64,000 nt of DNA from the NCBI GenBank assembly GCA_963580455.1, contig OY756966.1:14573001-14637000 (forward strand), read 5' to 3'. This document shows, one piece after another, positions 37,381 through 51,300 of the stretch. How positions within the stretch are numbered: the first letter of the stretch is position 1; every line of letters begins with the position of its first letter. Source of the DNA: Euonymus europaeus (lineage: Eukaryota > Streptophyta > Magnoliopsida > Celastrales > Celastraceae). The position numbers were made by a program, and so were the translations under genes. The notes beneath the pieces were generated by a model. The model had not been told where the DNA came from. It did not search any database and saw only the letters and a program-made list of their open reading frames with translations.

Positions 37381-40300
37381 CAACTTCGGACTATCAAAGT
37401 TGCTCGAGATAGACTTTTAATTGTTCTTCTATGTCAAATTTAATGAGTATAAGCTTCCTACATTATTTCGATGCCAAAACACCAACTTTCTATGACAAAC
37501 GAACAAAACCGTTAAAAGCTCCTCCATAGAGAGAGTTGAGCAACTTCGAACTATCAAAATTGCTCGGGATAGACTTTTTATTGTTCTTCTATGTTAAATT
37601 TTACGAGTATAAGCTTCCTACATTATTTCGATGCCAAAACACCAACTTTCTAAGACAAATATACAAAACCGTTAAAAGCTCCTCCATAGAGAGAGTTGGG
37701 CAACTTCGGACTCTCAAAATTTCTCGGGATAGACTTTTTATTGTTTTTCTATGTCAAATTTTACAAGTATAAGCTTCATAGATTATTTCGATGCCAAAAC
37801 ACCAACTTTCTATGACAAATGGACAAAACCGTTAAAAGCTCCTCCATAGAGAGAGTTGAGCAACTTCGGACTGTGAAAGTTGCTCGGGATAGACTTTTTA
37901 TTGTTCTTCTATGTCAAATATTACGAGTATAAGCTTCCTACATTATTTCGATGCCAAAACACCAACTTTCTATGACAAATATACAAAACCGTTAAAAGCT
38001 CCTCCATAGAAAGAGTTGGGTAACTTCGGACTATCAAAATTTCTCGGGATAGACTTTTTATTATTCTTCTATGTCAAATTTTATGAGTATAAGCTTCCTA
38101 GATTATTTTGATGCCAAAACACCAACTTTCTATGACAAATAGACAAAACCGTTAAAAGCTCCACCATAGAGAGAGTTGAGCAACATCGGACTATCAAAAT
38201 TGCTCGGGATAGACTTTTTATTGTTTTTCTATGTTAAATTTTACGAGTATAAGCTTCCTACATTATTTCGATGCCAAAACACCAACTTTCTATGACAAAT
38301 GGACAAAACCGTTAAAAGCTCCTCCATTGAGAGAGTTGAGCAACTTCGGACCATCAAAGTTGTTCGGTGTACAATTTCTATTGTTCTCATATGTCAAATT
38401 TTACGAGTATAAGCTTCCTACATTATTTCGATGCCAAAACACCAACTTTCTATGACAAATGGACAAAACCGTTAAAAGCTACTCCATACAGAGAGTTGAG
38501 CAACTTCGGACCATCAAAGTTGCTCGGTGTACAATTTCTATTGTTCTCATATGTCAAATTTTACGAGTATAAGCTTTCTACATTATTTCGATGCCAAAAC
38601 ACCAACTTTCTATGACAAATGGACAAAACCGTTAAAAGCTCCTCCATAGAGAGAGTTGAGCAACTTCGGACTATCAAAGTTGCTCGGGATAGACTTTTAA
38701 TTGTTCTTCTATGTCAAATTTTATGAGCATAAGCTTCCTACATTATTTCGATGCCAAAACACCAACTTTCTATGACAAACGAACAAAACCGTTAAAAGCT
38801 CCTCCATAGAGAGAGTTGAGCAACTTCGAACTATCAAAATTGCTCGGGATAGACTTTTTATTGTTCTTCTATGTCAAATTTTACGAGTATAAGCTTCCTA
38901 CATTATTTCGATGCCAAAACACCAACTTTCTAAGACAAATATACAAAACCGTTAAAAGCTCCTCCATAGAGAGAGTTGGGCAACTTCGGACTTCAAAATT
39001 TCTCGGGATAGACTTTTTATTGTTTTTCTATGTCAAATTTTACAAGTATAAGCTTCCTAGATTATTTCGATGCCAAAACACCAACTTTCTATGACAAATG
39101 GACAAAACCGTTAAAAGCTCCTCCATAGAGAGAGTTGAGCAACTTCGGACTGTGAAAGTTGCTCGGGATAGACTTTTTATTGTTCTTCTATGTCAAATTT
39201 TACGAGTATAAGCTTCCTACATTATTTCGATGCCAAAACACCAACTTTCTATGACAAATATACAAAACCGTTAAAAGCTCCTCCATAGAAAGAGTTGGGT
39301 AACTTCGGACTATCAAAATTTCTCGGGATAGACTTTTTATTATTCTTCTATGCCAAATTTTACGAGTATAAGCTTCCTAGATTATTTTGATGCCAAAACA
39401 CCAACTTTCTATGACAAATAGACAAAACCGTTAAAAGCTCCACCATAGAGAGAGTTGAGCAATTTCGGACAATCAAAATTGTTCTGGATAGACTTTTTAT
39501 TGTTCTTCTATGTTAAATTTTACGAGGATAAGCTTCCTACATTATTTCGATGCCAAAACACCAACTTTCTATAACAAATGGACAAAACCGTTAAAAGCTC
39601 CTCCATAGAGAGAGTTGAGCAACTTCGGACCATCAAAGTTGCTCGGTGTACAATTTCTATTGTTCTCATATGTCAAATTTTACGAGTATAAGCTTCCTAC
39701 ATTATTTCGATGCCAAAACACCAACTTTCTATGACAAATGGACAAAACCGTTAAAAGCTCCTCGATAGAGAGAGTTGAGCAACTTCGGACTCTCAAAGTT
39801 GCTCGGGATAGACTTTTAATTGTTCTTCTATGTCAAATTATACGAGTATAAGTTTCCTACATTATTTCGATGCCAAAACACCAACTTTCTATGACAAATG
39901 GACAAAACCGTTAAAAGCTCCTCCATTGAGAGAGTTGAGCAACTTCGGACCATCAAAGTTGTTCGGTGTACAATTTCTATTGTTCTCATATGTCAAATTT
40001 TACGAGTATAAGCTTCCTACATTATTTCGATGCCAAAACACCAACTTTCTATGACAAATGGACAAAACCGTTAAAAGCTACTCCATACAGAGAGTTGAGC
40101 AACTTCGGACCATCAAAGTTGCTCGGCGTACAATTTCTATTGTTCTCATATGTCAAATTTTACGAGTATAAGCTTCCTACATTATTTCGATGCCAAAACA
40201 CCAACTTTCTATGACAAATGGACAAAACCGTTAAAAGCTCCTCCATAGAGAGAGTTGAGCAACTTCGGACTATCAAAGTTGCTCGGGATAGACTTTTAAT

Positions 40301-41100
40301 TGTTCTTCTATGTCAAATTTTATGAGCATAAGCTTCCTACATTATTTCGATGCCAAAACACCAACTTTCTATGACAAACGAACAAAACCGTTAAAAGCTC
40401 CTTCATAGAGAGAGTTGAGCAACTTCGAACTATCAAAATTGCTCGGGATAGACTTTTTATTGTTCTTCTATGTCAAATTTTACGAGTATAAGCTTCCTAC
40501 ATTATTTCGATGCCAAAACACCAACTTTCTAAGACAAATATACAAAACCGTTAAAAGCTCCTCCATAGAGAGAGTTGGGCAACTTCGGACTCTCAAAATT
40601 TCTCGGGATAGACTTTTTATTGTTTTTCTATGTCAAATTTTACAAGTATAAGCTTCCTAGATTATTTCGATGCCAAAACACCAACTTTCTATGACAAATG
40701 GACAAAACCGTTAAAAGCTCCTCCATAGAGAGAGTTGAGCAACTTCGGACTGTGAAAGTTGCTCGGGATAGACTTTTATTGTTCTTCTATGTCAAATTTT
40801 ACGAGTATAAGCTTCCTACATTATTTCGATGCCAAAACACCAACTTTCTATGACAAATATACAAAACCGTTAAAGGCTCCTCCATAGAAAGAGTTGGGTA
40901 ACTTCGGACTATCAAAATTTCTCGGGATAGACTTTTTATTATTCTTCTATGCCAAATTTTACGAGTATAAGCTTCCTAGATTATTTTGATGCCAAAACAC
41001 CAACTTTCTATGACAAATAGACAAAACCGTTAAAAGCTCCACCATAGAGAGAGTTGAGCAATTTCGGACAATCAAAATTGCTCGGGATAGACTTTTTATT
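37380..41100. repeat. Alpha-order 8-mer (1280 bp) and 10-mer (1599 bp) units
   Basis: B2t-B3-B4c-B1-B5-B6-A(CCATTGAG)-A(CATACAG) runs from about 37380 to 38660, exactly 1280 bp. The next unit, about 38660-40260, has two extra monomers (A and a B2 with CTCGATAGAG) and one 159-bp monomer with GGACTTCAAAATT (about 38989), so it measures 1599 bp. A third unit starts at about 40260 and reaches B6 near 41060. Second and third units share GAGCATAAGC (38706, 40324) and CTACTCCATACAG markers, showing recent copying. Confidence 0.82.
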
Positions 41101-42455
41101 GTTCTTCTATGTTAAATTTTACGAGGATAAGCTTCCTACATTATTTCGATGCCAAAACACCAACTTTCTATAACAAATGGACAAAACCGTTAAAAGCTCC
41201 TCGATAGAGAGAGTTGAGCAACTTCGGACTCTCAAAGTTGCTCGGGATAGACTTTTAATTGTTCTTCTATGTCAAATTATACGAGTATAAGTTTCCTACA
41301 TTATTTCGATGCCAAAACACCAACTTTCTATGACAAATGGACAAAACCGTTAAAAGCTCCTCCATAGAGGGAGTTGAGCAACTTTGGACCATCAAAGTTG
41401 CTCGGTGTACAATTTCTATTGTTCTCATATGTCAAATTTTACGAGTATAAGCTTCAGAGATTATTTCAATGCCAAAACACCAACTTTCTTTGACAAATGG
41501 ACAAAACCGTTAAAAGCTCCTCTATAGAGAGAGTTGAGCAACTTCGGACTGTGAAAGTTGCTCGGGATAGACTTTTTATTGTTCTTCTATGTCAAATTTT
41601 ACGAGTATAAGCTTCCTACATTATTTCGATGCCAAAACACCAACTTTCTAAGACAAATATACAAAACCGTTAAAAGCTCCTCCATAGAGAGAGTTGGGCA
41701 ACTTCGGACTGTGAAAGTTGCTCGGGATAGACTTTTTATTGTTCTTCTATGTCAAATTTTACGAGTATAAGCTTCCTACATTATTTCGATGCCAAAACAC
41801 CAACTTTCTATGACAAATATACAAAACCGTTAAAAGCTCCTCTATAGAAAGAGTTGGGTAACTTCGGACTATCAAAATTTCTCGGGATAGACTTTTCATT
41901 GTTCTTGTATGTTAAATTTTACGAGTATAAGCTTCCTACATTATTTCGATGCCAAAACACCAACTTTCTATGAGAAATGGACAAAACCGTTAAAAGCTCC
42001 TCCATAGAGAGAGTTGAGCAACTTCCGACCATCAAAGTTGCTCGGTGTACAATTTCTATTGTTCTCATATGTCAAATTTTACGAGTATAAGCTTCCTACA
42101 TTATTTCGATGCCAAAACACCAACTTTCTATGACAAATGGACAAAACCGTTAAAAGCTCCTCCATAGAGAGAGTTGAGCAACTTCGGACCATCAAAGTTG
42201 TTCGGTGTACAATTTCTATTGTTCTCATATGTCAAATTTTACGAGTATAAGCTTCCTACATTATTTCGATGCCAAAACACCAACTTTCTATGACAAATGG
42301 ACAAAACCGTTAAAAGCTCCTCTATAGAGAGAGTTGAGCAACTTCGGACTGTGAACGTTGCTCGGGATAGACTTTTTATTGCTCTTCTATGTCAAATTTT
42401 ACGAGTATGAGCTTCCTACATTATTTCGATGCCAAAACACCAACTTTCTAAGACA
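41100..42455. repeat. Beta-order satellite stretch
   Basis: The monomers are B2 with CTCGATAGAG (about 41204), A2 (about 41364), B1, B4 followed by a GACTGTG variant (about 41709), B5 with CTTTTCATTG and GTATGTTAAAT (about 41895), two A monomers, B1 with GTGAACGTTGC (about 42353) and B4. The GTGAACGTTGC and GCTCTTC monomer recurs at about 51953, 55793 and 56911. No gene-like or unique sequence was seen. Confidence 0.75.
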
Positions 42456-43115
42456 AATATACAAAACCGTTAAAAGCTCCTCCATAGAGAGAGTTGGGCA
42501 ACTTCGGACTATCAAAATTTCTCGGGATAGACTTTTTATTGTTCTTCTATGTCAAATTTTACGAGTATAAGCTTCCTACATTATTTCGATGCCAAAACAC
42601 CAACTTTCTATGACAAATATACAAAACCGTTAAAAGCTCCTCCATAGAAAGAGTTGGGTAACTTCGGACTATCAAAATTTCTCGGGATAGACTTTTTATT
42701 ATTCTTCTATGTCAAATTTTACGAGTATAAGCTTCCTAGATTATTTTGATGCCAAAACAACAACTTTCTATGACAAATAGACAAAACCGTTAAAAGCTCC
42801 TCCATAGAGAGAGTTGGGCAACTTCGGACTATCAAAATTTCTCGGGATAGACTTTTTATTGTTCTTCTATGTCAAATTTTACGAGTATAAGCTTCCTACA
42901 TTATTTCGATGCCAAAACACCAACTTTCTATGACAAATATACAAAACCGTTAAAAGCTCCTCCATAGAAAGAGTTGGGTAACTTCGGACTATCAAAATTT
43001 CTCGGGATAGACTTTTTATTATTCTTCTATGTCAAATTTTACGAGTATAAGCTTCCTAGATTATTTTGATGCCAAAACAACAACTTTCTATGACAAATAG
43101 ACAAAACCGTTAAAA
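42455..43115. repeat. 320-bp dimer, two apparently identical tandem copies
   Basis: Bases 42481-42800 and 42801-43110 read the same by eye, each being a B4-type half followed by a B5/B6-type half with TTTTGATGCC and AAAACAACAAC. The match breaks at about 43116, where GCTCCTCC becomes GGTCCACC. Identity with no visible change suggests a recent two-monomer duplication. Confidence 0.85.
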
Positions 43116-45670
43116 GGTCCACCATAGAGAGAGTTGAGCAACATCGGACTATCAAAATTGCTCGGGATAGACTTTTTATTGTTCTTCTATGTTAAATTTT
43201 ACGAGTATATGCTTCCTACATTATTTCGATGCCAAAACACCAACTTTCTATGACAAATGGACAAAACCGTTAAAAGCTCCTCCATTGAGAGAGTTGAGCA
43301 ACTTTGGACCATCAAACTTGTTCGGTGTACAATTTCTATTGTTCTCATATGTCAAATTTTACGAGTATAAGCTTCCTACATTATTTCGATGCCAAAACAC
43401 CAACTTTCTATGACAAATGGACAAAACCGTTAAAAGCTCCTCCATACAGAGAGTTGAGCAACTTCGGACCATCAAAGTTGCTCGGTGTACAATTTCTATT
43501 GTTCTCATATGTCAAATTTTACGAGTATAAGCTTCCTACATTATTTCGATGCCAAAACACCAACTTTCTATGACAAATGGACAAAACCGTTAAAAGCTCC
43601 TCCATAGAGAGAATTGAGCAACTTCGGACTATCAAAGTTGCTCGGGATAGACTTTTAATTGTTCTTCTATGTCAAATTTAATGAGTATAAGCTTCCTACA
43701 TTATTTCGATGCCAAAACACCAACTTTCTATGACAAACGAACAAAACCGTTAAAAGCTCCTCCATAGAGAGAGTTGAGCAACTTCGAACTATCAAAATTG
43801 CTCGGGATAGACTTTTTACTGTTCTTCTATGTCAAATTTTACGAGTATAAGCTTCCTACATTATTTCGATGCCAAAACACCAACTTTCTAAGACAAATAT
43901 ACAAAACCGTTAAAAGCTCCTCCATAGAGAGAGTTGGGCAACTTCGGACTCTCAAAATTTCTCGGGATAGACTTTTTATTGTTTTTCTATGTCAAATTTT
44001 ACAAGTATAAGCTTCATAGATTATTTCGATGCCAAAACACCAACTTTCTATGACAAATGGACAAAACCGTTAAAAGCTCCTCCATAGAGAGAGTTGAGCA
44101 ACTTCGGACTGTGAAAGTTGCTCGGGATAGACTTTTTATTGTTCTTCTATGTCAAATTTTACGAGTATAAGCTTCCTACATTATTTCGATGCCAAAACAC
44201 CAACTTTCTATGACAAACGAACAAAACCGTTAAAAGCTCCTCCATAGAGAGAGTTGAGCAACTTCGAACTATCAAAATTGCTCGGGATAGACTTTTTACT
44301 GTTCTTCTATGTCAAATTTTACGAGTATAAGCTTCCTACATTATTTCGATGCCAAAACACCAACTTTCTAAGACAAATATACAAAACCGTTAAAAGCTCC
44401 TCCATAGAGAGAGTTGGGCAACTTCGGACTCTCAAAATTTCTCGGGATAGACGTTTTATTGTTTTTCTATGTCAAATTTTACAAGTATAAGCTTCATAGA
44501 TTATTTCGATGCCAAAACACCAACTTTCTATGACAAATGGACAAAACCGTTAAAAGCTCCTCCATAGAGAGAGTTGAGCAACTTCGGACTGTGAAAGTTG
44601 CTCGGGATAGACTTTTTATTGTTCTTCTATGTCAAATTTTACGAGTATAAGCTTCCTACATTATTTCGATGCCAAAACACCAACTTTCTATGACAAATAT
44701 ACAAAACCGTTAAAAGCTCCTCCATAGAAAGAGTTGGGTAACTTCGGACTATCAAAATTTCTCGGGATAGACTTTTTATTATTCTTCTATGTCAAATTTT
44801 ACGAGTATAAGCTTCCTAGATTATTTTGATGCCAAAATACCAACTTTCTATGACAAATAGACAAAACCGTTAAAAGCTACACCATAGAGAGAGTTGAGCA
44901 ACATCGGACTATCAAAATTGCTCGGGATAGACTTTTTATTGTTCTTCTATGTTAAATTTTACGAGTATAAGCTTCCTAAATTATTTCGATGCCAAAACAC
45001 CAACTTTCTATGACAAATGGACAAAACCGTTAAAAGCTCCTCCATTGAGAGAGTTGAGCAACTTCCGACCATCAAAGTTGTTCGGTGTACGATTTCTATT
45101 GTTCTCATATGTCAAATTTTACGAGTATAAGCTTCCTACATTATTTCGATGCCAAAACACCAACTTTCTATGACAAATGGACAAAACCGTTAAAAGCTAC
45201 TCCATACCGAGAGTTGAGCAACTTCGGACCATCAAAGTTGCTCGGTGTACAATTTCTATTGTTCTCATATGTCAAATTTTACTTGTATAAGCTTCCTACA
45301 TTATTTCGATGCCAAAACACCAACTTTCTATGACAAATGGACAAAACCGTTAAAAGCTCCTCCATAGAGAGAGTTGAGCAACTTCGGACTATCAAAGTTG
45401 CTCGGGATAGACTTTCAATTGTTCTTCTATGTCAAATTTTATGAGCATAAGCTTCCTACATTATTTCGATGCCAAAACACCAACTTTCTATGACAAACGA
45501 ACAAAACCGTTAAAAGCTCCTCCATAGAGAGAGTTGAGCAACTTCGAACTATCAAAATTGCTCGGGATAGACTTTTAATTGTTCTTCTATGTCAAATTTT
45601 ATGAGTATAAGCATCCTTCATTATTTCGATGCCAAAACACCAACTTCCTATGACAAACGAACAAAACCGT
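43115..45670. repeat. Alpha-order units with an internal 480-bp trimer duplication
   Basis: After B6, A(CCATTGAG, about 43283) and A(CATACAG, about 43444) come B2t and B3-B4c-B1 twice. Bases 43683-44200 match 44163-44696 at 480 bp, sharing the private CTTTTTACTG (43811, 44291). One difference is GACGTTTTATTG at about 44450. B5, B6, a second A(CCATTGAG), A with CATACCGAG (about 45204), B2t and two B3 monomers follow. The second B2t/B3 has GTATAAGCATCCTTC (about 45605). Confidence 0.8.
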
Positions 45671-48600
45671 TAAAAGCTCCTCCATAGAGAGAGTTGAGCA
45701 ACTTCGAACTATCAAAATTGCTCGGGATAGACTTTTTATTGTTCTTCTATGTCAAATTTTACGAGTATAAGCTTCCTACATTATTTCGATGCCAAAACAC
45801 CAACTTTCTAAGACAAATATACAAAACCGTTAAAAGCTCCTCCATAGAGAGAGTTGGGCAACTTCGGACTCTCAAAGTTTCTCGGGATAGACTTTTTATT
45901 GTTTTTCTATGTCAAATTTTACAAGTATAAGCTTCCTAGATTATTTCGATGCCAAAACACCAACTTTCTATGACAAATGGACAAAACCGTTAAAAGCTCC
46001 TCCATAGAGAGAGTTGAGCAACTTCGGACCGTGAAAGTTGCTCGGGATAGACTTTTTATTGTTCTTCTATGTCAAATTTTACGAGTATAAGCTTCCTACA
46101 TTATTTCGATGCCAAAACACCAACTTTCTATGACAAATATACAAAACCGTTAAAAGCTCCTCCATAGAAAGAGTTGGGTAACTTCGGACTATCAAAATTT
46201 CTCGGGATAGACTTTTTATCATTCTTCTATGCCAAATTTTTCGAGTACAAGCTTCCTAGATTATTTTGATGCCAAAACACCAACTTTCTATGACAAATAG
46301 ACAAAACCGTTAAAAGCTCCACCATAGAGAGAGTTGAGCAATTTCGGACTATCAAAATTGCTCGGGATAGACTTTTTATTGTTCTTCTATGTTAAATTTT
46401 ACGAGGATAAGCTTCCTACATTATTTCGATGCCAAAACACCAACTTTCTATGACAAATGGACAAAACCGTTAAAAGCTCCACCATAGAGAGAGTTGAGCA
46501 ATTTCGGACTATCAAAATTGCTCAGGATAGACTTTTTATTGTTCTTCTATGTCAAATTTTACGAGTATAAGCTTCCTACATTATTTCGATGCCAAAACAC
46601 CAACTTTCTATGACAAATGGAAAAAACCGTTAAAAGCTCCTCCATACAGAGAGTTGAGCAACTTCGGACCATCAAAGTTGCTCGGTGAACAATTTCTATT
46701 GTTCTCATATGTCAAATTTTACGAGTATAAGCTTCCTACATTATTTCGATGCCAAAACACCAACTTTCTATGACAAATGGACAAAACCGTTAAAAGCTCC
46801 TCCATAGAGAGAGTTGAGCAACTTCGGACTCTCAAAGTTGCTCGGGATAGACTTTTAATTGTTCTTCTATGTCAAATTATACGAGTATAAGTTTCCTACA
46901 TTATTTCGATGCCAAAACACCAACTTCCTATGACAAATGGACAAAACCGTTAAAAGCTCCTCCATAGAGGGAGTTGAGCAACTTTGGACCATCAAAGTTG
47001 CTCGGTGTACAATTTCTATTGTTCTCATATGTCAAATTTTACGAGTATAAGCTTCCTACATTATTTCGATGCCAAAACACCAACTTTCTATGAGAAATGG
47101 ACAAAACCGTTAAAAGCTCCTCTATAGAGAGAGTTGAGCAACTTCGGACTGTGAAAGTTGCTCGGGATAGACTTTTTATTGTTCTTCTATGTCAAATTTT
47201 ACGAGTATAAGCTTCCTACATTATTTCGATGCCAAAACACCAACTTTCTAAGACAAATATACAAAACCGTTAAAAGCTCCTCCATAGAGAGAGTTGGGCA
47301 ACTTCGGACTATCAAAATTTCTCGGGATAGACTTTTCATTGTTCTTGTATGTTAAATTTTACGAGTATAAGCTTCCTACATTATTTCGATGCCAAAACAC
47401 CAACTTTCTAAGACAAATATACAAAACCGTTAAAAGCTCCTCCATAGAGAGAGTTGGGCAACTTCGGACTATCAAAATTTCTCGGGATAGACTTTTCATT
47501 GTTCTTGTATGTTAAATTTTACGAGTATAAGCTTCCTACATTATTTCGATGCCAAAACACCAACTTTCTAAGACAAATATACAAAACCGTTAAAAGCTCC
47601 TCCATAGAGAGAGTTGGGCAACTTCGGACTATCAAAATTTCTCGGGATAGACTTTTTATTGTTCTTCTATGTCAAATTTTACGAGTATAAGCTTCCTAAA
47701 TTATTTCGATGCCAAAACAACAACTTTCTATGACAAATGGACAAAACCGTTAAAAGCTCCTCTATAGAGAGGGTTGAGCAATTTCGGACTATCAAAATTG
47801 CTCGGGATAGACTTTTAATTGTTCTTCTATGTCAAATTATACGAGTATAAGTTTCCTACATTATTTCGATGCCAAAACACCAACTTTCTATGACAAATGG
47901 ACAAAACCGTTAAAAGCTCCTCCATAGAGGGAGTTGAGCAACTTTGGACCATCAAAGTTGCTCGGTGTACAATTTCTATTGTTCTCATATGTCAAATTTT
48001 ATCAGTATAAGCTTCAGAGATTATTTCAATGCCAAAACACCAACTTTCTTTGACAAATGGACAAAACCGTTAAAAGCTCCTCCATAGAGAGAGTTGAGCA
48101 ACTTCGGACTGTGAAAGTTGCTCGGGATAGACTTTTTATTGTTCTTCTATGTCAAATTTTACGAGTATAAGCTTCCTACATTATTTCGATGCCAAAACAC
48201 CAACTTTCTAAGACAAATATACAAAACCGTTAAAAGCTCCTCCATAGAGAGAGTTGGGCAACTTCGGACTATCAAAATTTCTCGGGATAGACTTTTTATT
48301 GTTCTTCTATGTCAAATTTTACGAGTATAAGCTTCCTAGATTATTTCGATGCCAAAACAACAACTTTCTATGACAAATGGACAAAACCGTTAAAAGCTCC
48401 TCCATAGAGAGAGTTGAGCAACTTCGAACTATCAAAATTGCTCGGGATAGACTTTTTATTGTTCTTCTATGTCAAATTTTACGAGTATAAGCTTCCTACA
48501 TTATTTCGATGCCAAAACACCAACTTTCTAAGACAAATATACAAAACCGTTAAAAGCTCCTCCATAGAGAGAGTTGGGCAACTTCGGACTCTCAAAGTTT

Positions 48601-51300
48601 CTCGGGATAGACTTTTTATTGTTTTTCTATGTCAAATTTTACAAGTATAAGCTTCCTAGATTATTTCGATGCCAAAACACCAACTTTCTATGACAAATGG
48701 ACAAAACCGTTAAAAGCTCCTCCATAGAGAGAGTTGAGCAACTTCGGACCGTGAAAGTTGCTCGGGATAGACTTTTTATTGTTCTTCTATGTCAAATTTT
48801 ACGAGTATAAGCTTCCTACATTATTTCGATGCCAAAACACCAACTTTCTATGACAAATATACAAAACCGTTAAAAGCTCCTCCATAGAAAGAGTTGGGTA
48901 ACTTCGGACTATCAAAATTTCTCGGGATAGACTTTTTATCATTCTTCTATGCCAAATTTTTCGAGTACAAGCTTCCTAGATTATTTTGATGCCAAAACAC
49001 CAACTTTCTATGACAAATAGACAAAACCGTTAAAAGCTCCACCATAGAGAGAGTTGAGCAATTTCGGACTATCAAAATTGCTCGGGATAGACTTTTTATT
49101 GTTCTTCTATGTTAAATTTTACGAGGATAAGCTTCCTACATTATTTCGATGCCAAAACACCAACTTTCTATGACAAATGGACAAAACCGTTAAAAGCTCC
49201 ACCATAGAGAGAGTTGAGCAATTTCGGACTATCAAAATTGCTCAGGATAGACTTTTTATTGTTCTTCTATGTCAAATTTTACGAGTATAAGCTTCCTACA
49301 TTATTTCGATGCCAAAACACCAACTTTCTATGACAAATGGAAAAAACCGTTAAAAGCTCCTCCATACAGAGAGTTGAGCAACTTCGGACCATCAAAGTTG
49401 CTCGGTGAACAATTTCTATTGTTCTCATATGTCAAATTTTACGAGTATAAGCTTCCTACATTATTTCGATGCCAAAACACCAACTTTCTATGACAAATGG
49501 ACAAAACCGTTAAAAGCTCCTCCATAGAGAGAGTTGAGCAACTTCGGACTCTCAAAGTTGCTCGGGATAGACTTTTAATTGTTCTTCTATGTCAAATTAT
49601 ACGAGTATAAGTTTCCTACATTATTTCGATGCCAAAACACCAACTTCCTATGACAAATGGACAAAACCGTTAAAAGCTCCTCCATAGAGGGAGTTGAGCA
49701 ACTTTGGACCATCAAAGTTGCTCGGTGTACAATTTCTATTGTTCTCATATGTCAAATTTTACGAGTATAAGCTTCCTACATTATTTCGATGCCAAAACAC
49801 CAACTTTCTATGAGAAATGGACAAAACCGTTAAAAGCTCCTCTATAGAGAGAGTTGAGCAACTTCGGACTGTGAAAGTTGCTCGGGATAGACTTTTTATT
49901 GTTCTTCTATGTCAAATTTTACGAGTATAAGCTTCCTACATTATTTCGATGCCAAAACACCAACTTTCTAAGACAAATATACAAAACCGTTAAAAGCTCC
50001 TCCATAGAGAGAGTTGGGCAACTTCGGACTATCAAAATTTCTCGGGATAGACTTTTCATTGTTCTTGTATGTTAAATTTTACGAGTATAAGCTTCCTACA
50101 TTATTTCGATGCCAAAACACCAACTTTCTAAGACAAATATACAAAACCGTTAAAAGCTCCTCCATAGAGAGAGTTGGGCAACTTCGGACTATCAAAATTT
50201 CTCGGGATAGACTTTTCATTGTTCTTGTATGTTAAATTTTACGAGTATAAGCTTCCTACATTATTTCGATGCCAAAACACCAACTTTCTAAGACAAATAT
50301 ACAAAACCGTTAAAAGCTCCTCCATAGAGAGAGTTGGGCAACTTCGGACTATCAAAATTTCTCGGGATAGACTTTTTATTGTTCTTCTATGTCAAATTTT
50401 ACGAGTATAAGCTTCCTAAATTATTTCGATGCCAAAACAACAACTTTCTATGACAAATGGACAAAACCGTTAAAAGCTCCTCTATAGAGAGGGTTGAGCA
50501 ATTTCGGACTATCAAAATTGCTCGGGATAGACTTTTAATTGTTCTTCTATGTCAAATTATACGAGTATAAGTTTCCTACATTATTTCGATGCCAAAACAC
50601 CAACTTTCTATGACAAATGGACAAAACCGTTAAAAGCTCCTCCATAGAGGGAGTTGAGCAACTTTGGACCATCAAAGTTGCTCGGTGTACAATTTCTATT
50701 GTTCTCATATGTCAAATTTTATCAGTATAAGCTTCAGAGATTATTTCAATGCCAAAACACCAACTTTCTTTGACAAATGGACAAAACCGTTAAAAGCTCC
50801 TCCATAGAGAGAGTTGAGCAACTTCGGACTGTGAAAGTTGCTCGGGATAGACTTTTTATTGTTCTTCTATGTCAAATTTTACGAGTATAAGCTTCCTACA
50901 TTATTTCGATGCCAAAACACCAACTTTCTAAGACAAATATACAAAACCGTTAAAAGCTCCTCCATAGAGAGAGTTGGGCAACTTCGGACTATCAAAATTT
51001 CTCGGGATAGACATTTTATTGTTCTTCTATGTCAAATTTTACGAGTATAAGCTTCCTAGATTATTTCGATGCCAAAACAACAACTTTCTATGACAAATGG
51101 ACAAAACCGTTAAAAGCTCCTCCATAGAGAGAGTTGAGCAACTTCGAACTATCAAAATTGCTCGGGATAGACTTTTTATTGTTCTTCTATGTCAAATTTT
51201 ACGAGTATAAGCTTCCTACATTATTTCGATGCCAAAACACCAACTTTCTAAGACAAATATACAAAACCGTTAAAAGCTCCTCCATAGAGAGAGTTGGGCA
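45670..51300. repeat. 17-monomer (2720-bp) higher-order repeat, just over two copies
   Basis: Unit one is about 45670-48390, unit two about 48390-51110, and the third starts and diverges near 51310. The register is exactly 2720 bp. Distinctive shared changes are CTTTTTATCATTC with ATTTTTCGAGTAC (46212, 48932), GTGAACAATTTC (46685, 49405), two adjacent identical B4 monomers, GAGAGGGTTGAGCAATTTC and TTTTATCAGTATAAG (47996, 50716). Only one difference was noticed, GACTTTTTATT at 48289 against GACATTTTATT at 51009. This is the most homogeneous large duplication in the window. Confidence 0.9.
47281..47600. repeat. Two adjacent identical B4 monomers
   Basis: Bases 47281-47440 and 47441-47600 are identical by eye, each with GGGCAACTTC, CTTTTCATTG, GTATGTTAAAT and CTAAGACAAATATAC. 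Neighbouring monomers elsewhere usually differ in type, so this is a single-monomer duplication. The same pair is present at 50001-50320 in the second 17-mer copy, so it predates that duplication. Confidence 0.87.
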
